Assembly (NCBI GenBank): GCA_019636385.1
Contig: JAHBXT010000005.1
Location: forward strand, 124,001-188,000
DNA from: Pirellulaceae bacterium
GTDB lineage: Bacteria > Planctomycetota > Planctomycetia > Pirellulales > Pirellulaceae
DNA: 64,000 nucleotides
Direction: 5' to 3'
Shown: in pieces, positions 27,892 through 36,479 of the stretch
Position numbering within the stretch: position 1 is the first letter of the stretch
Layout: every line of letters starts with the position of its first letter
The notes under the pieces: generated by a model
Told to the model about the DNA's origin: nothing
Database searches by the model: none
The model's input: the letters and a program-made list of their open reading frames with translations, nothing else
Position numbers and translations under genes: made by a program

Positions 27892-30800
27892 TTAGTCGCT
27901 GAATGCGTAACCGTGGATGAGGTAGCGGAATAACGCCAGCAATTGCGGGTCGGTCAGGTCGTTCAGCAGATCGTCAGGCATCAAGGACTGTGGGATGGCT
28001 TGCAATTGTTCGACCTCCGCTTTGGCGACCGTTACCAGATGCTGCTCGGCGGTGCGCAGCGTGGTGGACTGTAGATCGCTGGCTACCAACAATCCGGTGA
28101 CTACCCGACCGTCGCTGGTCAGCAACGCGTAGGTTTGATACCCTTCACGAATCTCGACGCTGGGTGCGACGATGGCTGTCGACCAAAAGTTCAAATTACT
28201 GCGATCGTAGGTATCTAGCGCAGGACCGATCTTCTCGCCCTGGCCAAACAATTGGTGACATTTTCCGCAACGATCCATGAACAACCGCTTGCCTTCGTAT
28301 AATTGTTCAAGGCTTGCCGAGGCAGGTACTGCGGCATCTGCGCCTACAGAATGCAACAGTGGTTGCAAGAGCTGCGAGAGCAGCCTGATGCGCTCAACAC
28401 GCTCGGGAGAGTTGGCTTGAGGCGCGGCGCCAAATGCCTCATCCACCGCAGCCACAATTTTCCGGTCGGAGTGATTGCGCAATTGGCTGATGACGTCCGA
28501 TGGAATGTCCTGCTTGCGAATGCGCCACTGGTTAATCTCGTTCAGCAGGGCTAATGCCCAGGCTGGGCGCGAGGCCAGAGTGCGGCAAGCGGTTTCGCGC
28601 AGGCCATGTTCGGCCGGCAGCGTCGAATCGAACGCGGCTAGAATCACCGGACCAATGCGCGGCTGGTCGTACTGGGCCAGCGCTTGCAGAGCGGCGCGTT
28701 GCAATGCCGGCTGCTGAGTCGTACGCCCAGCGGCCAAGTTCAACAGGTCTTCCACCGCCGGTGGATAGTTCTGCGAGCCAAACAATCGTGCGGCTTCGAT
28801 GCGTAGTCCGATATCAGCCTGGTTGTCTTGCAGCCATCCATGGGCCTGGTGCAGCGCAGCGGCGTCCCCCTGCTGGGCGGCCAAGACGATGCCATCGACG
28901 CCGCGAGCCTGTCGATAGTCGTTCAGCGCGTCTTGAATCACCGGGGGCAACTCCGGTGGCAAGCGACGTCCTTGAAACGCATTATTCAAGCCGTTGACCA
29001 GGGCATCGCGAGCCGATTGGTCCGGAGCGATTTGTAACAGCTGTGCACAGCGCTGCAGTCCGGCTGGCCCATCGCTGGTTGCGTAACGCTGCATCAGTCG
29101 CTCGGCAACAATCTGCCGCATGATGGGGCTGGTCCAGACCTTCCTATCACCCAGCAAGCGCAGGATCGCATCATATTCCTCGGCGTGCTGCTGGATGGCC
29201 CACCAGATCATCAGTGGCATGTGCGGATCGGAGATGTCTTGGTGGTGAGCTAATAGGTTGTGGATTACTGGCAATGCGACATTCGCCGGAATTCGTCGCG
29301 CCGACGCAGCCAACTGACTGCGGACCTGTACATCGGTTTCGCGCGCTGCCAACTCGGCCATCTGAATAGGGCCTTCGTGGCGATCTCCCAACAACCGCAC
29401 GACCCAGCGCCGTATATGCGGGTCCGAGTGCTGCAGCCACGCAGTGGCGCGCTGCAAGGTCAATTCACCAAGATTGTTCAAAGCCCACACAGCATCCAGG
29501 CTCGATTCATCTTCGACTAGTCGAATGAGTTGAGCAGCAATCTGTGACTGCTGTTGCCAGCCGAGTTCAAGGGCAGCGCGCTGCCGCACCCATTTGTTGG
29601 GATGTCGCAGCATGGTGACCAACTGTTCGGCAGACATGCCTTGCAGACTGACCAACTGGCCCGGCGCCAACCGGCGTACGGCGTGCTGATCAGCTGCCTC
29701 AGCCGTGCCGATTTTGTCGGCTGTTGTACCGGCCGTGGCTAAGGCATCCTGGACGGCAGAGCTGTCCGGCCGAATGCGATAGATGCGACCGCTGGTTTTA
29801 TGCCAGTCGTCGATGGGGCTGACGTGACTGAGTCGTGTATCGTACCAGTCGGCCAGATAAACCGCTCCATCTGGCCCAACTCCTGCATACACGGGTCGAA
29901 ACCAGCGATCGGAACACTCCAGCATATTCGGCTCGTCCACGGTGCGGAAGGTCGATCCGTCGGCGTAGCGGCGACTGTGCCACACGAGATTGTGCATCGA
30001 ATTGGGCGCAATCACGCTGCCGTTAAAATCTTCACCCAGCCAACCGCCGTCATAGATCAAAAATGCTTGAGGAAAACGCCGCTTGTCGCCTTCCGATTTC
30101 ATCGGCGAAAAGTAACCAAAGGCAAACGGATTGGTCAGTGGACCATGTTTGCCCCAATTCTTTTGCCCGTAGCTGCCTTGCGGATAGTGCCAACCGCGAG
30201 TTTCCCCGCCGTTGGTTCCCGAAAAAACATGCCCCTGAGCGTCGATGTCCAGGCTGAACGTGTTGCCACCGCCTTCGGCATAGATTTCGAACACTCGCGA
30301 AGTCGGGTGGTAACGCCATAGACACTGACCTTCAAAAGTTGTGGCTTTGGTAGCTGCCGAAACGATGCTTCCGGCAGTCGTGCTCCCATTGGCTCCATAC
30401 AGCCAGCCGTCGGGCCCGATCAACAGGCTGTTGGCGACCGAATGCGTATCTTGCAATCCAAAACCCGACAGGTGCACTTCGGGGTCAGCGTCGGGCACTG
30501 CATCGTTATCGCGATCGGGATAGAACAACAGGTAAGGCGGATTGAGTACCCAAATTCCACCGTAGCCGATGGCCACTGATGTGCAGATATTCAGTCCCGT
30601 AATCACATCACGCTGTCGATCGTAGCGTTGATCTCCGTCGGTATCTTCCAGAACGGAAATCACGTCGGCGCCAAGTACATGATTGGGCGGTGGCTCCGGT
30701 ACGCGATCGAAAACAGCTCGCAGGTGCTGATCGAATCGCACAACTTTTAGACCAGCCGGGTATTGATACTGTCGATATTGCACGACCCACATGCGCCCCG

Positions 30801-31149
30801 CTGAATCCCAACTTAAAAACAGCGGCTGCGAAATAGCCGGCTCCGAGGCGACCAATTCAATGGTCAATCCCGATTTCAGCTTAAAGGTTTTCAGTGATTG
30901 CTCGGGTGGGGTTGGTTGCGAGTCATCGGCCATCACGCCACGTCCCGGCCGCGTGCGAAGTATTTCGGCAACTTGCTCGTTCCCCGCCACAGCGGCAACG
31001 ACTTGTTCAACCGCCGGCTTTTTATCGGTTGTAGCATCTTGAGCGATTGCGCTATACGTAAAACTGGCAATCAACAAGGTCGCCCAGCCTAGCTGGCCGA
31101 TGGACATCAATCGCCATGAACGATTCGGCTTGGCTCGCGGATTTTGCAC
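27892..31149 (-). CDS. PVC-type heme-binding protein: beta-propeller, HEAT repeats, cytochrome c
   Basis: A 1085-residue exported protein of the planctomycete membrane-bound dehydrogenase type. A signal peptide (about 12-36) is followed by a six-bladed beta-propeller like soluble glucose dehydrogenases (about 85-480; LSWDSAGRMWVVQYRQ, LIGPDGWLYGANGS, YLADWYDTR), then HEAT-like helical repeats (about 515-930), then a c-type cytochrome with heme motif CGKCH at Cys961 to His965 and a C-terminal part ending in the LLNDLTDPQLLALFRYL signature. Such proteins are thought to oxidise an unknown sugar or alcohol in the periplasm and pass electrons to the heme. The start codon is GTG with GAGA upstream; ATG 31107 is an alternative. 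Confidence 0.9.
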   Translation of the reverse strand: MQNPRAKPNRSWRLMSIGQLGWATLLIASFTYSAIAQDATTDKKPAVEQVVAAVAGNEQVAEILRTRPGRGVMADDSQPTPPEQSLKTFKLKSGLTIELVASEPAISQPLFLSWDSAGRMWVVQYRQYQYPAGLKVVRFDQHLRAVFDRVPEPPPNHVLGADVISVLEDTDGDQRYDRQRDVITGLNICTSVAIGYGGIWVLNPPYLLFYPDRDNDAVPDADPEVHLSGFGLQDTHSVANSLLIGPDGWLYGANGSTTAGSIVSAATKATTFEGQCLWRYHPTSRVFEIYAEGGGNTFSLDIDAQGHVFSGTNGGETRGWHYPQGSYGQKNWGKHGPLTNPFAFGYFSPMKSEGDKRRFPQAFLIYDGGWLGEDFNGSVIAPNSMHNLVWHSRRYADGSTFRTVDEPNMLECSDRWFRPVYAGVGPDGAVYLADWYDTRLSHVSPIDDWHKTSGRIYRIRPDSSAVQDALATAGTTADKIGTAEAADQHAVRRLAPGQLVSLQGMSAEQLVTMLRHPNKWVRQRAALELGWQQQSQIAAQLIRLVEDESSLDAVWALNNLGELTLQRATAWLQHSDPHIRRWVVRLLGDRHEGPIQMAELAARETDVQVRSQLAASARRIPANVALPVIHNLLAHHQDISDPHMPLMIWWAIQQHAEEYDAILRLLGDRKVWTSPIMRQIVAERLMQRYATSDGPAGLQRCAQLLQIAPDQSARDALVNGLNNAFQGRRLPPELPPVIQDALNDYRQARGVDGIVLAAQQGDAAALHQAHGWLQDNQADIGLRIEAARLFGSQNYPPAVEDLLNLAAGRTTQQPALQRAALQALAQYDQPRIGPVILAAFDSTLPAEHGLRETACRTLASRPAWALALLNEINQWRIRKQDIPSDVISQLRNHSDRKIVAAVDEAFGAAPQANSPERVERIRLLSQLLQPLLHSVGADAAVPASASLEQLYEGKRLFMDRCGKCHQLFGQGEKIGPALDTYDRSNLNFWSTAIVAPSVEIREGYQTYALLTSDGRVVTGLLVASDLQSTTLRTAEQHLVTVAKAEVEQLQAIPQSLMPDDLLNDLTDPQLLALFRYLIHGYAFSD

Positions 31150-31262
31150 GGGTCAATCTCTTGGTAGATGAAACTTAAGCTACTGTTTTGACCAGAAATG
31201 AACGCAGTATTGTTTCCGTCGTGAGGTGAACCACAGCGCTAGGTTTGGCAGGTCTCTTCGTT

Positions 31263-31280
31263 TCCGGCGAGCGTAGCCAC
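31263..31280 (+). repeat. Dispersed 18-bp intergenic element, copy
   Basis: Reads TCCGGCGAGCGTAGCCAC, 16 of 18 bases matching the reference copy at 19779. It lies between the PVC-type cytochrome gene and the end of the ferritin-like gene. Confidence 0.5.
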
Positions 31281-31342
31281 CCGAATTGCCAGTTCTGACA
31301 CAGCCAATCGCATTATAAGGCAAAGGATTCAGGGCCGGGTAT

Positions 31343-32875
31343 TCATTCGGCGGGAGGGCGGATCGACCTCAAATCGGCGCGACTGTTAGAGTAATTGATA
31401 TCGAAGCCTAATGCGACTGGATCGGTGGGCTTGTCCCAGTGCTGGCAGGCCAATTGATAGATTTCGGGCCACCAATTGCGATGCTCGGTCAGACCTTCGT
31501 CTTGGTATCGCTGCCAGTGGCTCATAACTTGACTCCAGGCGCGATCGCCAAAGTCTAGTGCCTGCTGGCGCGATTCAAACTGAGACACATACCAGCGGCG
31601 ACCAATCTGCGCATGCAGAACTTCATCGGCCCAATCGAAATCCTGAAACAAGGCTGACAATGGATCGCCACTCTGCGTAGCAATCTCCCATTCGTAGCGT
31701 TTGCCAGTGCGAGACATTAAGCCTTGCTCGATGAAGTACAAGACACCTTGGCGCTGCTGTGGATCCAACTGTGTATTGAGATTCAGTGACCACGTGAAGT
31801 TGATCGGAATTTGAGTCCAGTCGATCCCCAGGCCGGTCAGACCCACTTGGCCCATCATGGCGTGGCGTGCCTCGTCCCACAGTTGGCGCAGCATCTCGCG
31901 ATAGAAGCCCCATGGCTTTTTGCCGGACAGCTCAACCAGAATACTGGCCATCATTTCTGGCACATCCAGCTCGCGGATGCGTTTGTAGAACATCATCAAT
32001 GTCTTGTCTTGCGGGCTGAAGCGCTGGTCGTACAGGAAGGCCTCGGCATTGACACCGGCGTTGTAACTGTCTTGAAAACGGCTGTCGCGGCGCGGAACGT
32101 GGCTGTATGCGAATGGTTGGCTGAACGGATAGGGTTCAGGGGGTGGGTCGGCGGGAGCCGATGGATCGCATTCATCCAGCCCCAGGATGCCATCTGCGGC
32201 ATGGATGCAGCGATTCAAGTGCGCCAGCCAATCGGAGCGAATTGTTGGCCGCTGGGCTACGTCGTCCGTAACATTCGCCAGACATTGGCCGTCGCCAACC
32301 GGGTCGGCGCAGGCCTCAAATTCATCCATGGCGAGACTGGCCTGCTGGCCAACGGCGATGACTTCGGACAACTCGACGGAGATCAGTTTCGCGGCGCGAA
32401 CCGTCGGTGCGTCTGCCAACGGATGTGCCGAATCACGCAGCGTGTTACAGGCCTGATGGATCGCGGGCAGAATGACCTGGTAACAACCGGCCAGGAAGCT
32501 GGCCATGTTATCCATGCGGTGGAGATCGTCCAGCAAGCGGTGCAGAGCGGCATGCGGGATCTTTTCAAGCCCCAGCGGTGGCTCACGCATTTCGCTGACT
32601 CGCTGGCGAGCTAACTGCGCTTGCTCGGACAGCAGATAAGCGTGATGACTCAGCAACAGCTTCAGCTCGTAGATCGGCTGGCTAGTAATTCTGGCAACCA
32701 TCGACAGACTCAGTTGCCGTACGCAATAGTGTACACGCTTCCATGCTCGAACGCTTCGCTCCACGCTCCATTGGTTGGTCTGCATCGCCTGCTGCAAACT
32801 GCACACGCCAGCCAGCGATGGGATTTTTTCGAGCACTGCACGTTGCTGTTCATTCATAGTTGCAGTTCTTTTCAT
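31343..32875 (-). CDS. Ferritin-like di-iron protein of unknown function
   Basis: About 510 residues from ATG 32875. I do not recognise a named family, but the C-terminal half has the ligand pattern of a ferritin-like four-helix bundle: a Glu in RELDVPEMMASILVE, an ExxH in LWDEARHAM (335-338), a Glu in a third helix near VLYFIEQGL, and a second ExxH in WADEVLHAQIGRRW (418-421). That layout usually binds two metal ions and supports oxygen chemistry, as in DUF455/MiaE-type proteins. The N-terminal half is also helical but without motifs. There is no signal peptide, so it should be cytoplasmic. The frame runs up to a TTG at 32971, but that extension overlaps a dispersed element and lacks a ribosome site; ATG 32857 is another choice. 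Confidence 0.65.
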   Translation of the reverse strand: MKRTATMNEQQRAVLEKIPSLAGVCSLQQAMQTNQWSVERSVRAWKRVHYCVRQLSLSMVARITSQPIYELKLLLSHHAYLLSEQAQLARQRVSEMREPPLGLEKIPHAALHRLLDDLHRMDNMASFLAGCYQVILPAIHQACNTLRDSAHPLADAPTVRAAKLISVELSEVIAVGQQASLAMDEFEACADPVGDGQCLANVTDDVAQRPTIRSDWLAHLNRCIHAADGILGLDECDPSAPADPPPEPYPFSQPFAYSHVPRRDSRFQDSYNAGVNAEAFLYDQRFSPQDKTLMMFYKRIRELDVPEMMASILVELSGKKPWGFYREMLRQLWDEARHAMMGQVGLTGLGIDWTQIPINFTWSLNLNTQLDPQQRQGVLYFIEQGLMSRTGKRYEWEIATQSGDPLSALFQDFDWADEVLHAQIGRRWYVSQFESRQQALDFGDRAWSQVMSHWQRYQDEGLTEHRNWWPEIYQLACQHWDKPTDPVALGFDINYSNSRADLRSIRPPAE

Positions 32876-32951
32876 GCTTGAGTGCAATTGAATTTCGACT
32901 TGGCGAAGTCGCGCTAACCAGAGTGTGGCCGAAGAACACGTTGCCTCACAT

Positions 32952-32969
32952 TCTGGCGAACATTGCTTC
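32952..32969 (+). repeat. Dispersed 18-bp element, divergent copy
   Basis: Reads TCTGGCGAACATTGCTTC, 14 of 18 bases matching the reference copy. Upstream of the preferred start of the ferritin-like gene. This is the weakest of the listed copies. Confidence 0.3.
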
Positions 32970-33089
32970 AAGAGGGCCGCGAATGTTTGAGAGCAATTCT
33001 GGCTAGAACGATATCAATTCATCAAGTGGCCCAGTGGTTAGTTGTATGGAATTGGCCTTGACCGGTTGGGCACGTAGTCGGTAATGTTT

Positions 33090-33445
33090 GCACACACTCA
33101 ATGAGCCTTGTTTGGGGTTCTGATGAGTCGTTGACTAAATCTTTTAGAAAATGACTCGTCACAGGGAAACTGGTCTTGTGCATGGAAGCACAGGTCTGTT
33201 ACACCTCGAACCGGAAACAAGTTGTTGAGGGTGATCTTTGGGAAACGGAAAGCCTGAAGCTCACCATTTAGCAATTCGTTGGTTCATGAATGCTGCCCAA
33301 AATGCAGCGCCAGTCGGTTGCCGCAGCCTGTGGGCGGCCTATACAATTTATCGTTCGAGCGGAATCGCACACGCTCCCGGATTAATAGCTCGCAGTCCTC
33401 TGCCCCCCTGGGACTCGTTCACCAATCCGGGAGCTTTTTCTTTTT
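33090..33445 (+). ncRNA. Candidate structured RNA or leader, ending at an intrinsic terminator
   Basis: A gene-free stretch with a chain of hairpins, read on the plus strand. First, 33121-33161: a 12-bp arm (33121-33132 with 33150-33161, two G-U pairs), a GA/AA internal loop, then CTAAA/TTTAG with a three-base loop. Second, 33175-33194: CTTGTGC pairs with GCACAGG across six bases. Third, GGTGA (33230) with TCACC (33261). Fourth, 33270-33294 with one bulge. Last, an 11-bp terminator stem at 33373-33434 with a T-rich tail. The 5' end is a guess; a TTGACC at 33057 could be part of a promoter. It does not match RNase P RNA, tmRNA, SRP RNA or 6S RNA as I know them. It could instead be an attenuator leader for the gene at 33739. 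Confidence 0.4.
33373..33445 (+). terminator. Intrinsic terminator with 11-bp stem and T-rich tail
   Basis: GCTCCCGGATT (33373-33383) pairs perfectly with AATCCGGGAGC (33424-33434), followed at once by TTTTTCTTTTT (33435-33445). The 40-base loop holds an inner stem, AGTCC (33394) with GGACT (33411). No gene ends just upstream on this strand, so it ends either a non-coding RNA or a leader transcript. Confidence 0.75.
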
Positions 33446-33738
33446 ACCGCGCGACCATTAGTCACTCGACTTCTCCACCGCCTGGCTACGGTAACTACTG
33501 ATACGTCGAGCTTCATACGGACGGTCTTGCCAATTCGGCTAGCCCAAGCAGGTGTCGGCGCCCGTAAGTTCTTTGCAGACCCCGCATCTTCCCCAGGCGG
33601 CGAGGGTTCCCTGGACGACGCAATGCCGATTTCCAGCGATTGTTGAAGTGGCGAATTGGTTAATTTCGATTGAATCGTTAGAACCGGTTCTGTCGTCATG
33701 TAAATCGCCGCCAGCGATCTGAATTGAGTTGAACGCGC

Positions 33739-35007
33739 ATGCCGCACTGGATTGTACTGGATCAAGCTCGCTTGCAACGCTACCAGCCTGGGTTACTGGC
33801 TGTGTATTGGCTGGTGATAGTGATGGCTTCGGGCTGGTTTGGGCCGTCGATGCTGGCTGGCGAGGGCGAGCTGACAGATCAGCTTAGCTCGCGACGGTGG
33901 GCCACGGACCACCAAGGTGCACTGGAACCGGCGGCTAACGAGTATTCAGGGCAATTGCCGCTGGGGGCTCGCGAGGTCGGTTGTGCGTCGGCTGGGTGTT
34001 GGAAGCCAGCCCTGCTGTTGCGGCAGCGGGCGCAGACTGTGATACGTCTGTACAGTGACGATCGTGCAGCCAAACGTCAAGCAGCTTCGATGTTGGCCCG
34101 TTTTCTGCAATTGCACGCGGCCTATCAGGAAGACATCGGCGCGGCCTCGGCCATGCGTCCCTACTACAGCCGCATCGCCTTGCAGCTTCAATTGCAATGT
34201 ATTGACCAGGCTGTCCAGGCCACCGATCTACAAATGGCCAAGCAACACAAGCTGATGGACAACGGATTGGCTGCGGGCGCGGATTTGACCGCGTTGGACC
34301 GTCAACGCTTAGACCTGGAAGAGCAACGATTGCAGGCCGAAGCTCGCGATCGCCAGTTGCGCGAGATTGTGCACAGTCTGTCGGGGTTGGACTACGCGCA
34401 GGGGCAATGCATTGTCGAACCGCTGAGCGTGCAGCCGCAGCAACTGGATTGCCAGTGCCTTGCGCTGCTGGCGGTACGAGAGCGCTGTGACATGCAAGCT
34501 TGGCGAACTCTGTATTGTCAGGTGGACGAAGATTCCGCGCCGTTGATTGCCGGTACGCTAGCGGCTTCCATCGGCGGTTTCAGCATTCCGTTGCCGGCGG
34601 TGTATGGGCTACGGCTGCTGTTGTGCAATCCGGTCGACGAAATGACATTTGCATGTAGTCTGCGCCAGGAACTGGCAGCCATGATAAAGGTACAGGAGCA
34701 ATGGATTCGACAGACCGTGATGGAGAAATGCGAAGACTTACAATTGGCATACCGGCGTTGGGAGTTGGCCGGTCAGCGTATCGAAAGTTGGCAGCATCGA
34801 CTGGCTCAGCTTCAAAGGCTGGAGGAGTTGGGACAAGCCAAGCCGGATCAAAGGATCGCCGCCGAGGCCGGGTTATTGGAAGCTCGTACCACCGAGGTGA
34901 CTCGGCGTCTGGAAGCCAAGTTAGCCGAAGTCAGTTTGGCCGAAGCGGTTGGTGGCTTGGCTGAACGCTGCTGTCGCGGCGAGGCGTGGCTGGTGACGGG
35001 CAACTGA
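33739..35007 (+). CDS. TolC/OMF-like outer-membrane efflux component, divergent
   Basis: A 422-residue exported protein: a hydrophobic signal segment near residues 18-40 is followed by mostly helical sequence with long coiled-coil-like stretches (around 105-215 and 310-405, with repeats such as LDRQRLDLEEQRLQAEARD). This is the layout of outer membrane efflux proteins of the TolC family, though the similarity is weak and no diagnostic motif is clear. Context helps: it converges, with a 71-bp gap, on a DevBC-type permease/fusion-protein operon, whose complexes need an outer-membrane channel. Cysteines are unusually frequent for this family. Alternative: a periplasmic coiled-coil protein unrelated to TolC. 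The start has no strong ribosome site. Confidence 0.5.
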   Translation: MPHWIVLDQARLQRYQPGLLAVYWLVIVMASGWFGPSMLAGEGELTDQLSSRRWATDHQGALEPAANEYSGQLPLGAREVGCASAGCWKPALLLRQRAQTVIRLYSDDRAAKRQAASMLARFLQLHAAYQEDIGAASAMRPYYSRIALQLQLQCIDQAVQATDLQMAKQHKLMDNGLAAGADLTALDRQRLDLEEQRLQAEARDRQLREIVHSLSGLDYAQGQCIVEPLSVQPQQLDCQCLALLAVRERCDMQAWRTLYCQVDEDSAPLIAGTLAASIGGFSIPLPAVYGLRLLLCNPVDEMTFACSLRQELAAMIKVQEQWIRQTVMEKCEDLQLAYRRWELAGQRIESWQHRLAQLQRLEELGQAKPDQRIAAEAGLLEARTTEVTRRLEAKLAEVSLAEAVGGLAERCCRGEAWLVTGN

Positions 35008-35036
35008 GCTAGCAGATTTTAGGAGCGAGCCCACCT

Positions 35037-35054
35037 TCTGGCGAACGCAGCGAC
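35037..35054 (+). repeat. Dispersed 18-bp element, first of a pair
   Basis: Reads TCTGGCGAACGCAGCGAC, 15 of 18 bases matching the reference. A second copy follows six bases later, in the short gap between two convergent genes. Confidence 0.45.
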
Positions 35055-35060
35055 CAAAGC

Positions 35061-35078
35061 TCGGGCGAGCGTTGCTAA
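35061..35078 (+). repeat. Dispersed 18-bp element, second of a pair
   Basis: Reads TCGGGCGAGCGTTGCTAA, 15 of 18 bases matching. It abuts the stop codon of the permease gene (stop at 35079-35081, minus strand). Confidence 0.45.
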
Positions 35079-36260
35079 CTAGAACAGGCTGGCCGGGTCG
35101 CTGCGGAACAGCTTGCGAATCGCCAAGCCGCCGCTGACTGTACACATCAACATCGTCAACACGAAGACCAACAGACCGCGCTCCCAAGTCAACAGCATCA
35201 CCAGTCCACTGTACTTGGCCAGCACTTGGTAAAGCACGACCGACAAGATGCAGCCTGGCAAGAAGCCCAGCACGGCCAGATACATGGATTGACTGAGCAC
35301 CAAACGCCAGAAATAACCCGGTCCGTAACCCATCGCCCTGAGTGTTGCGAATTCGGACATGTGGTCATTGATGTCGGTGAATTGGATTTGGTAGCAGATG
35401 ATTGCTCCCACGATCAGCCCCATCACGGTACCGAGAAAGAAGATTTTGCCGATGGGCGTGGCCTGCGACCAAAACTGCTTTTCACGCTGAACAAAATCGA
35501 CAGAAGGACGAACGTCCAGCAGATCGGGAGCCAATTGTCGAATCTGTGCCGCAACATCTGCCAACTGGCGACCGGCTGCGGGCTGAACCTGTAACAGAGC
35601 CATATCCACCATGTCGCTGGGCAAACGCGTCGGCGATCTCCAGGGAAAGTAGCGCGCGTGCTGCGCTTGGCTCATCAGCAACGTGCCATCGTTTCCAAAG
35701 TCAGTACCCAAGCGAAAAAAGTCCACGGCAGTCAGGCGACGTCCGTTGAGTTCAATGTGCTGCTGTTGCAATTCGGGCTGGGTCCTTGCCAAACCGTACC
35801 ATGGCTTGCTCTCGGTATCGACCAAGCACGCATCGCGAGCCACAGCGTCAGAAAACTTTTGTTTGAGTTGTGTATCCACAAAGAAATCGGCGGCTACGTC
35901 ATCCACCGCAATGACGCGAACGGGCCGAGCCGGTCTTCCCACGATTTGCAGGCCGGCAGTACCGCGCTCTAAACTGAGCATGCCAACTCGACTGACTTCG
36001 GGCTGCGCAGCAATTGCATCCAATATCAAACGTGGAAAGCGAAGTTCGGCAGAAACGTTGTAACGTGCCCGATTGGCCACAGCTAGATTGGCAGTATTCA
36101 AATCGAACAGCGAGAAGACTTGCGTGTTGCTATCGATCAGCGCGTTGCGAAAGCCGATCTGCATGAACATCAATACCACAGCGAATCCGACCCCGGCGGA
36201 TGCTAACAGGCATTTGCTCCAACTGGAGGTCAGATTTTTCCAAGCCAACTGAGTTCGCAT
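35079..36260 (-). CDS. ABC exporter permease, DevC/FtsX-like (second copy)
   Basis: About 393 residues of the DevC branch of FtsX/MacB-type permeases. A first membrane helix (CLLASAGVGFAVVLMFMQIGF) is followed by a large periplasmic domain (about 45-255) and three C-terminal helices (IGKIFFLGTVMGLIVGAIICY, MYLAVLGFLPGCILSVVLYQVL, GLLVFVLTMLMCTVSGGLAI), ending RKLFRSDPASLF. The last residues match its neighbour's RKLWQAEPASLF, so the two arose by duplication and may form a heterodimer. Such permeases work with a DevA-like ATPase and a DevB-like fusion protein to move lipids or other products across the envelope. ATG 36260 aligns with the neighbour's MRTPL start; the frame extends to a GTG at 36311. 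It is the third gene of the minus-strand operon. Confidence 0.85.
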   Translation of the reverse strand: MRTQLAWKNLTSSWSKCLLASAGVGFAVVLMFMQIGFRNALIDSNTQVFSLFDLNTANLAVANRARYNVSAELRFPRLILDAIAAQPEVSRVGMLSLERGTAGLQIVGRPARPVRVIAVDDVAADFFVDTQLKQKFSDAVARDACLVDTESKPWYGLARTQPELQQQHIELNGRRLTAVDFFRLGTDFGNDGTLLMSQAQHARYFPWRSPTRLPSDMVDMALLQVQPAAGRQLADVAAQIRQLAPDLLDVRPSVDFVQREKQFWSQATPIGKIFFLGTVMGLIVGAIICYQIQFTDINDHMSEFATLRAMGYGPGYFWRLVLSQSMYLAVLGFLPGCILSVVLYQVLAKYSGLVMLLTWERGLLVFVLTMLMCTVSGGLAIRKLFRSDPASLF

Positions 36261-36479
36261 CGTCAGGCAAGTTCCAATTCTTAGTAGCTCACATGCTGGC
36301 TGAAGGATCACTTACGTACACGTTCACCGCCAATACTCTTCATCGAGGTGGTGGACCACTGCGGGTCCAAAACGACTGCGTGTGAACGCAGGTTATCACT
36401 CTTCATCGGTTTTAGGTATTTACCAGCAGTCTACAGCGGTCCCACCGGTCCCTGTTTACCAATCACGCGCGGGGCCAGG

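Noticed and set aside
33110..33175. Hammerhead ribozyme, suggested by CTGATGAG followed later by GGGAAAC
   Set aside because: The stem between the two boxes takes up part of the CTGATGA core, and no correct third stem and cleavage site could be found.
33090..33445. tmRNA, RNase P RNA, SRP RNA or 6S RNA
   Set aside because: The conserved sequence blocks of those RNAs that I know are not present.
33382..33777. Minus-strand gene of 131 codons
   Set aside because: It overlaps the terminator and the start of the outer-membrane-factor-like gene and has a low-complexity, domain-free sequence.
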